Shown here in pieces: positions 30,642 through 36,588 of a stretch of 36,588 bases of DNA. This DNA is from Bdellovibrionales bacterium (GTDB taxonomy: Bacteria > Bdellovibrionota > Bdellovibrionia > Bdellovibrionales > UBA1609). The notes beneath the pieces were generated by a model that did not search any database, had not been told where the DNA came from, and saw only the letters and a program-made list of their open reading frames with translations. The translations under genes were made by a program, and so were the position numbers. Position 1 is the first letter of the stretch; each line of letters starts with the position of its first letter. The DNA lies in assembly GCA_022842925.1 (NCBI GenBank), contig JALHOQ010000001.1, positions 1-36,588 of the forward strand, written 5' to 3'.

Positions 30642-31679
30642 ATGCGTCGGAGACTGTTTCTTGTCATACTCTTCTTTACGCTGCTCCTAAATCTCTACGT
30701 CGATTTCACGTTATCCACTGATGATTACCCTGACGCCACCGAGTTTTTAATTGTTACAACAAGTCTGATCGACATCGGGCTACTGATTGGATTGTTTGCC
30801 TTCTTTGTTCATGAGCAACGTGTAAATAGGCGAACTCAGGCGGCTCTGAGGTTGTCGCTCAAACATTTATCCGACATGAATGAGTCCCTAAAAACAGCGG
30901 AGGCCGAGCGCTCGGTATTCTTTAAAAAGACCGTTCATGACCTCAAAAATCCGCTCGGTTCAATTCGGGGATTTGCTGAACTTTTAGAGTGTGATGACAA
31001 TGCTCCGAAAACGATCGTGCAAATGTCGCAAACAATCCAGAGAATTTCCGACGGAACATTGGCGATGGTGAATTCTCTCATGGCGGAGGGACGGTCGACA
31101 CGAAAGGCTGGGAGCGGATTTAAAAAACTAGATTTGAATCAGTGTCTTGCTGAAACCTGTCGCTATCTGGAACCGATGGCGTCCGAAAAGGATCAAAAAA
31201 TCGAATTGAGTTCCCCTTCTGAGCCCGTTTGGATTTTAGGGGACGGCCTAAGGATTCGCGACGTATTTTTTAATTTAATCGGGAACGCGATCAAGTTTTC
31301 GCCAGGTGGAACGACTACGAGAGTTTTTTTTAAAGCGAATAAAGACATGGTTTCGGTGGTCGTAAAAGACGAGGGGCCCGGCTTGAGTTCGAATGACCTA
31401 TCGAACCTTTTCTTGCCGGGTCAAAAGCTCAGCGCAAAAGCGACGGGCGGAGAAACCTCAAGTGGATTCGGCCTGTATTCAGTAAAAGAGACTGTAGAGG
31501 CCCATGAGGGGCGAATTGAGGCGCAGAATAATCCCGACACTCAAGGCGCCTCATTTATCGTGAGTTTTCACATTCTTCGTGAGACCGATCAGTTCGTAAA
31601 ACCCGTGGCCGTATTCTGCCCGCCGAAATCAAAGGCAGCGGAGACCTTCACCTGCGGGTCATCTGAACCTACGATTTGA
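30642..31679 (+). CDS. Membrane histidine kinase
   Basis: This 345-residue sensor kinase is read from the ATG at 30642. Two transmembrane helices (RLFLVILFFTLLLNLYV and EFLIVTTSLIDIGLLIGLFAFF) leave only a short periplasmic loop. The HisKA box has H99 (TVHDLKNPLGSIRGFAELL), and the ATPase domain has the N box NLIGNAIKF (N211-N215), DEGPG (G1, D243) and a SGFGLYSV G2 box. A small periplasmic loop suggests sensing within or near the membrane. No response regulator is adjacent. The last 91 bases overlap the end of the convergent lptD. Confidence 0.85.
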   Translation: MRRRLFLVILFFTLLLNLYVDFTLSTDDYPDATEFLIVTTSLIDIGLLIGLFAFFVHEQRVNRRTQAALRLSLKHLSDMNESLKTAEAERSVFFKKTVHDLKNPLGSIRGFAELLECDDNAPKTIVQMSQTIQRISDGTLAMVNSLMAEGRSTRKAGSGFKKLDLNQCLAETCRYLEPMASEKDQKIELSSPSEPVWILGDGLRIRDVFFNLIGNAIKFSPGGTTTRVFFKANKDMVSVVVKDEGPGLSSNDLSNLFLPGQKLSAKATGGETSSGFGLYSVKETVEAHEGRIEAQNNPDTQGASFIVSFHILRETDQFVKPVAVFCPPKSKAAETFTCGSSEPTI

Positions 31680-33892
31680 CGGTGCTCGAAGCGGATGAAC
31701 CAGCACTTCCCCGGCGGTCTTAAACCCACCCTATAGGTCCATGAGGTCACTTCAAAGGTGCGCGCGAGCATATCGACCTGGCCCGCGGCCTCGAGATACT
31801 TGGAGGAAATACCGCCGCCGAAGCTCACGTTGCGCGATTCGTCCGTGACCTTGTAATCGTTGTTCACGATAAAGTTTCGGGTATAAATGACTTGTAAATA
31901 ATTGGTCGGGGTCACGAGAAATTTGAGGCGACTCGAGAGGTTCGTGACCTTGGCGTAGGTGTTGTAAGAAGCGGTGGTGTAGGTTTCGAAGTGTTCGAAG
32001 CGCATGTCGAGAAGCGAATCCACGTTCGACCACGGATGCGGCGTCGTCGACTCGGCCTCTTTGAAGTCATAGCTCTGGCCCACTTTGAACAGCACCGCCG
32101 TCCGGTACTCCGGATTGCCGTTCAACCAATATTTCCGGGTAAAACGCTGACTGAGGCCGAAGCCAATGACCCGCTTTTCGTAAGTGCGGTCTTCGTAGTC
32201 GAACTGAATGCCAGTGTTGCGATTGGCGATGTCCGCGTCGGAAACGGTTTCGAACTGACGTGAATACTGAAGGCCCTCGAATTCGCCGAAAAACGGGTGG
32301 TCGGGTTTACGTGACCACGGAATCTGCGAGTAACCGATTTCGGGTTCGATCGAGTGCTTCCAGCGGTTGCCTTGCGGATTTTCGAGATCTCCCCAAATAT
32401 GATTGAGTTCGGTCTTAAAGGCGATATCCGTTTGCACGTAGGAGCGCGCCGCAGTGTCTGAAAATCCAACCGCCTCCGCGCCGTCGGTCGGGTAAAACCG
32501 ATACTGGGTGTTGCGGAACAGAACCGAGGGCAGAACATCGAAGCGGCGCGCGATTTGGAAGGGATACGATAAGGCCGGTTTCAGATCGAGCCGCTGACCG
32601 GTGCGAAAAATATCGGTGTCGCGATCATACTGACCGTCGCGCCTCAATTCTCCTTGCGGCCCAAGCACCCGTTGGCCTTTCGTAGCGTCTAAATCATCGT
32701 AATTGTGGCGTTCGCGGGCAAAGCTCACGAAGTTCGTGTCGAGACGGAACAACGGGCCCGATTCCCACAGCTGTTTTTCTTTGATCGAGTAGCGCAGCTC
32801 GGGAACGCGGTGAACGGCGTCTTCGTTGCTCGCCAAAGGGTAGGTCTTAAGCAGATTCTGATAGATATTGGCCTCGGCGCTGGCGTAAAAGTCATCGCCC
32901 GATTTGGTGATGGACATTTTGTTTTCTAAGGCCGGATCTCCATGGCCGCGCATCTCCTCGGGAAAGTCACGAGGGTAGCGCAGATCGCTGACCAGATTCA
33001 GATCGAGGCGGTGCACATAGTTGTTCGGCATATCGTGGTAGTGACTATAAAGACCCGTCCACCGATAGAACTTTCCGGTATAACCGCGCGTCTGCAAGTC
33101 CCGCTGAAATGAGCGATCTTCGAACCATCCGGTTTTGAGCTGTCCGCGGCCGTTCTCGGAGACGACGTAGCGGTAATCCGTATCGATCTTCCAACCCCTC
33201 AGGTCGTACCATTTGACCGAAGTGGTGAGATCCTGGGATCGAGAAATGGCCCAAAAGTAACTCATGCCGAGGGCCACGCCCCCTTTTTTAGATATGTCAC
33301 CAAAGGGAACAAGAAAGCCAGATTGCCGGGCGCTCTTGAGCGGCACGATAATGCTGGGCAGGATAAAAATTGGGATCCCGCCCACGCGGAACACCGGTCG
33401 ACGAATGCGGGCGTAACCGCCCATTTCGGCGTCGATCTTACGGCCCGAAAAACTCCAAGCGGCGGGACAGGTTTCACAGGCCGTGAATTCACCGTTGGTC
33501 GCGATATAACGGTCTTTGTCGATCTTTTCAATCACATCACCGACAAAGACGACCTGACCGCTTTGCACAAAGCCGTTGTAGATTACGCCGGTGTTTTTTT
33601 GATAATGGAATTCGACTTTGTCGCCTTCGACATGGGTTCGGTCGCTGTACATAATCACACCGCCCTCGGCGGTGATCTTTTGCGTTTTCAGGTCGAGAAC
33701 CGCGCGTTGGCAACTCAGATGCTGCCCTTGAAACACGATCTGGACATCGCCTTCGAGTTTAACCGTTTTCTTTTCAATATCTCGATCCATAAACTTGGCG
33801 TTGATCAGAACGCCGTCGGTGACGGATTGAGCCAGAGCCGGCGCCGCGCAAACGAAAAGCAGAATAAAAAGCAACCGGCGGTAAAAAATCAT
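31589..33892 (-). CDS. lptD: LPS-assembly outer-membrane protein LptD
   Basis: This 767-residue protein places lipopolysaccharide in the outer leaflet, working with LptE and LptA. The ATG at 33892 gives a good signal peptide (MIFYRRLLFILLFVCAAPALA, then QSV). The N-terminal OstA/LptA-like domain spans about 45-150 (VKLEGDVQIVFQGQHLSCQRAVLDL, KITAEGGVIMYSDRTHVEG). The C-terminal barrel has many alternating aromatic strands, for example FFGEFEGLQYSRQF. The start overlaps the cyclase stop (ATGA), so the two are coupled. Length is normal. The 3' end overlaps the histidine-kinase gene. Confidence 0.92.
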   Translation of the reverse strand: MIFYRRLLFILLFVCAAPALAQSVTDGVLINAKFMDRDIEKKTVKLEGDVQIVFQGQHLSCQRAVLDLKTQKITAEGGVIMYSDRTHVEGDKVEFHYQKNTGVIYNGFVQSGQVVFVGDVIEKIDKDRYIATNGEFTACETCPAAWSFSGRKIDAEMGGYARIRRPVFRVGGIPIFILPSIIVPLKSARQSGFLVPFGDISKKGGVALGMSYFWAISRSQDLTTSVKWYDLRGWKIDTDYRYVVSENGRGQLKTGWFEDRSFQRDLQTRGYTGKFYRWTGLYSHYHDMPNNYVHRLDLNLVSDLRYPRDFPEEMRGHGDPALENKMSITKSGDDFYASAEANIYQNLLKTYPLASNEDAVHRVPELRYSIKEKQLWESGPLFRLDTNFVSFARERHNYDDLDATKGQRVLGPQGELRRDGQYDRDTDIFRTGQRLDLKPALSYPFQIARRFDVLPSVLFRNTQYRFYPTDGAEAVGFSDTAARSYVQTDIAFKTELNHIWGDLENPQGNRWKHSIEPEIGYSQIPWSRKPDHPFFGEFEGLQYSRQFETVSDADIANRNTGIQFDYEDRTYEKRVIGFGLSQRFTRKYWLNGNPEYRTAVLFKVGQSYDFKEAESTTPHPWSNVDSLLDMRFEHFETYTTASYNTYAKVTNLSSRLKFLVTPTNYLQVIYTRNFIVNNDYKVTDESRNVSFGGGISSKYLEAAGQVDMLARTFEVTSWTYRVGLRPPGKCWFIRFEHRQIVGSDDPQVKVSAAFDFGGQNTATGFTN

Positions 33893-36582
33893 TTCGTCTT
33901 CATAACAAAAACGCCATCCCAATCGGGGGCGGGCGGTTCTTGCAAGTAGTCCTGACAGCGTTGCACATAAAGTTTCGAAACTTCGTCGGTGGGGATCTTA
34001 TCGAGCACCTTCGAAAAGCAGACGAGGCCCTTATCCCAGGCCTTCATGTGGTAGTGCTCATAGCCCTCTTGAAACCACTTGAGCATCTCCGCCATGCTGG
34101 CGACTGGCACCTTTTCTTCGGCCAGAAGTTCGTAGATCTTCACTGGCAAAGCTTTCCCCTTCACACGCACCCAATCCACTTCGCGACAAACAAAGTTATC
34201 TTTGACGTGGTTGTAAGTCATTTCGCTAAGAATAATTCGGGTGCCATAGGTTTTATTAATGCCCTCGAGACGGGAGGCCAGGTTCACCGCGTCACCCATG
34301 ACGGTGTAACTGCGAACCGTTTCCGAGCCCATGTTTCCCACGCTCACTTCGCCCGTGTTGAGTCCGATGCCAAGGTCAATCGTTGGCAGGCCCTTAGCTG
34401 CCCAATCTTTTTGCAATTCGAATAGTTTCTTAACGCTCAAGAGCGCGCAACGGCAGGCGTGCTTCGCATGGTCAGGATACGCCACCGGCGCTCCGAAAAA
34501 GGCCATGATGGCGTCGCCCATGTACTTGTCGAGCGTTCCGCGATTCTTAAAGACGATGTCCGTCATCGGCGTGAGATAGCTGTTGAGCAGATCGGATAAA
34601 GCCCGCGGATCGAGTTTTTCTGAAATGGTCGTAAAGCCCCGGACATCGGAGAAGAACACCGTTAGATTCACCTTCTTACCACCGAGTTCGATGTTCTGCG
34701 GATGGGCGAGAATCTCCTCGACGATAGCGGGGGACACGTACTTCTGAAAAGTCTGGCGCAACTCTTTCTTACCGCGCTCCTCGGTGAGGTAGCGGTAGAA
34801 AGTCAGTGCCACATAAAGGAACGAAATCAGAAACACCGGCCACACCACGGTCACAACCATGCCGCGGTTAAAGAGATAGTATTGATCGAAGAGGGCCACG
34901 CCGATCAGAAACGAAAGAGTGAGCAAAAGTCCGGCCAAGGCGCCCAAATAAGAAAGAGCGATGCTCAAAACCAGACCCACCACACCCAGGACGATCGGCA
35001 TGTACACTTGCTCGTCGGGGAGCGTGCGGAAAAAATTCCGGCTCAATATGTTATCAATGGCGTTCAGATGGGTTTCGGCCCCGGGATAGTTTTCTTCAAA
35101 CGGCGTCACCCGTAGGTCGTAGATCCCCATGGCCGTAGCGCCGACTACGAAAATCTTGTCTTTAAAAAACTCGGTTTTTTTGACTTTGATATCGCCGCGG
35201 ACTTTCCATTTTTTATCGGCGGGGTCATAGACCCTTTGCTCAATGATCGCTTCGGGAGAATCCGAAAGCAGATCGGCGAAGCTCACATAGGGATACATCT
35301 TCTGTGGGCCCGCGTAGTTGAGGAGGAGCTTGCTTTTGCCGTCGGTCGGAATATTGAATACCGGCTCGCCGGTTTCGTTACTGGTGACCTCCATCTTGGT
35401 GAGTTCTTTGCGACCCGAGGCCGGGTTGAATTCCAAGGTGGGGGCCACGTTCATGTCTTGAGCTACGAGAAAGGCTTTGAGCGAGAGAGAGGGAAAGTAG
35501 GAGTTTCCAGTGCGGAGAAGCATGACTTTCCCCCGAATTGTGCCGTCTGGATCCTGTTCCGTATTAAAAAATGCCGTGTGTTTGGTTCCTTGCGCGACCA
35601 CCGGTGTATTCAAGTTCCAGCTAAAGGCGTAGGGGATGCCGTTGCGTGCGGTCCGGGACCGATAGTCCGCCAGCCATTCATCGTACGAAGCGTACTTGAA
35701 CTCGGGATTATTTTCGCCTTGCACGATCTCAGCCCATTGCTGGTTCAGCTCCGCGCGGAAATCTTCGAGGATCGTACCGCAGGTTTCTCTCAGATCCTTG
35801 TTGATCTGTTGATTGGCGAGAACTTCATCGTTGCGCGACTTCGGCGCCCCGATTTTCTCTCGCATGTCTTTTTCTCTTTGCGTGAGAATTTGGCGGAACA
35901 AATCTTGAAGCGCGGTGGGGAGAGTCGCCTGGAAGGGATCGTTCGGAGTAACTAGAACATCTTCCTTGTCCCATTGTTTCGCGGTTGGTGTCATTTTGAA
36001 GATCATATCGAGACAAAAGTCGACGTCGCCGTTCCAAGTCGCATCCACCATGATTTCTGTGGAGAAGGTACCGGCCACGATTCGATTGGCATGTTTGGCG
36101 AGGGTTTTGCCAAGGATGTCGTCGTTGTCGAGCTGGGGCGAAAGGTCGGCCACCGTTTTTTCGATCTCTCCGGAGAGGCCGGCGGCTTTGGCCGCTTCCA
36201 GAACTTGCTCCGCGGGATTGGCGCTGGCCTCGGCAAAACTGACGTCGAAGGCGAGGACCTTGGCGCCGTACTTCATGGCATTCTCTACCCCTTGCGCGAT
36301 AACGGCGCGGGGCCACGGCCACCGTCCGATGGTTTCAACCGCGCGTTCGTCGACCGCAATAAGCGCGACATTTGGCGAGACTTTTCTTGGACCTCTGACT
36401 TTAAGCCGGTAGTCGATCGACTTTTGGTGGGCCGTGAGCAGAAGGCCGGCCACGCCGTGGTTCTCGTGCTCACTGGACGTAAAGCCAATTCCATAAAACT
36501 GAAAAGTGAACGCGACCGTGACCATGGTGATGTAAAACCCGATGGCCATTGGGCTTATTAGATACGAAAGGTACTTCTTCAT
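33889..36582 (-). CDS. CHASE2 class III adenylate/guanylate cyclase
   Basis: This 897-residue membrane cyclase has an N-terminal transmembrane helix (about 10-30). A large extracytoplasmic CHASE2 sensor follows (about 45-510, with SIDYRLKVRGPRKVSPNVALIAVDE and RWPWPRAV near the start), then three transmembrane helices (about 530-610) and a class III catalytic domain. D646 (FFSDVRGFTTIS) and D690 (KYMGDAIMAFFGAP) are metal-binding; VMGDAVNLASRLE has the D, N and R of the substrate site. K and D at the purine-site positions fit ATP use. The gene is complete at both ends. It is coupled to lptD by an ATGA overlap. Confidence 0.9.
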   Translation of the reverse strand: MKKYLSYLISPMAIGFYITMVTVAFTFQFYGIGFTSSEHENHGVAGLLLTAHQKSIDYRLKVRGPRKVSPNVALIAVDERAVETIGRWPWPRAVIAQGVENAMKYGAKVLAFDVSFAEASANPAEQVLEAAKAAGLSGEIEKTVADLSPQLDNDDILGKTLAKHANRIVAGTFSTEIMVDATWNGDVDFCLDMIFKMTPTAKQWDKEDVLVTPNDPFQATLPTALQDLFRQILTQREKDMREKIGAPKSRNDEVLANQQINKDLRETCGTILEDFRAELNQQWAEIVQGENNPEFKYASYDEWLADYRSRTARNGIPYAFSWNLNTPVVAQGTKHTAFFNTEQDPDGTIRGKVMLLRTGNSYFPSLSLKAFLVAQDMNVAPTLEFNPASGRKELTKMEVTSNETGEPVFNIPTDGKSKLLLNYAGPQKMYPYVSFADLLSDSPEAIIEQRVYDPADKKWKVRGDIKVKKTEFFKDKIFVVGATAMGIYDLRVTPFEENYPGAETHLNAIDNILSRNFFRTLPDEQVYMPIVLGVVGLVLSIALSYLGALAGLLLTLSFLIGVALFDQYYLFNRGMVVTVVWPVFLISFLYVALTFYRYLTEERGKKELRQTFQKYVSPAIVEEILAHPQNIELGGKKVNLTVFFSDVRGFTTISEKLDPRALSDLLNSYLTPMTDIVFKNRGTLDKYMGDAIMAFFGAPVAYPDHAKHACRCALLSVKKLFELQKDWAAKGLPTIDLGIGLNTGEVSVGNMGSETVRSYTVMGDAVNLASRLEGINKTYGTRIILSEMTYNHVKDNFVCREVDWVRVKGKALPVKIYELLAEEKVPVASMAEMLKWFQEGYEHYHMKAWDKGLVCFSKVLDKIPTDEVSKLYVQRCQDYLQEPPAPDWDGVFVMKTK

Positions 36583-36588
36583 TCTGAC

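Noticed and set aside
30713-30720. A TTATCCAC sequence in the histidine-kinase gene as a DnaA box
   Set aside because: It is a single imperfect match (TTATCCACT) without a partner, unlike the perfect pair at 18,185-18,212.
33323-33949. A 208-codon plus-strand frame inside lptD and the cyclase end
   Set aside because: It is antisense to well-supported genes and has no recognisable domain or ribosome site.
35236-35955. A 239-codon plus-strand frame within the CHASE2 cyclase
   Set aside because: It is antisense to the CHASE2 domain, and composition looks like a shadow of the coding strand.

Overview
The window looks like a chromosomal segment of a Bdellovibrio-like bacterium (Bdellovibrionota). 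It joins the right-hand end of an integrated conjugative element to core chromosome. The taxon is inferred from a TIGR02147-type regulator, a DUF2608-type HAD protein and the Gram-negative genes lptD and T4SS virB/trb. No marker here fixes the species.

Mobile part (1 to about 19,866). The left edge holds two overlapping tyrosine recombinases; the second has three repeated core-binding domains. Next come cargo-like genes: a YhaV/RelE-type toxin domain fused to a GNAT-like domain, a divergent small putative DNA-binding protein, a lipoprotein with an HEAAH metalloprotease motif, and a TIGR02147 regulator. A one-directional operon (6,333-17,279) then encodes two sigma-region-4-like HTH proteins, a 44-residue peptide, and a mating-pair-formation apparatus: VirB2/TrbC, VirB3/TrbD, VirB4/TrbE, TrbJ, TrbL/VirB6, VirB8/TrbF, VirB9/TrbG, VirB10/TrbI and the VirD4 coupling protein. 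It ends with a glycine-zipper lipoprotein and a Replic_Relax-like protein with a PD-(D/E)XK-type motif. No VirB11 ATPase and no classical relaxase are visible. The DNA just after the operon carries a 116-nt hairpin-forming inverted repeat, the best oriT-like candidate. Beyond it lie a small Cys-rich secreted protein, an RHH protein whose 3' end contains two perfect inverted DnaA boxes, an excisionase-like protein and a phage-type integrase. The integrase abuts the 3' end of an initiator tRNA-fMet gene and is followed by two tandem 11-bp repeats that look like arm-type sites. The tRNA is therefore the probable attachment site; the other att copy must lie left of the window.

Core part (about 19,867 to the end). 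This holds tRNA-fMet, a DUF2608 HAD protein, an RHH-MNT/HEPN toxin-antitoxin-like pair with two palindromic operator candidates, a diverged HD-GYP protein, and a divergent ABC-2 exporter. Then comes the classic SRP/translation cluster ffh-rpsP-khpA-rimM-trmD-(SPOUT methylase)-rplS-rnhB-yraN, a small membrane protein and a histidine kinase. On the minus strand, a CHASE2 adenylate cyclase is translationally coupled to lptD.

The most distinctive signals are the Replic_Relax-like gene beside the large hairpin (a possible non-canonical relaxosome), the paired DnaA boxes, the triple-core-binding recombinase and the toxin-GNAT fusion.
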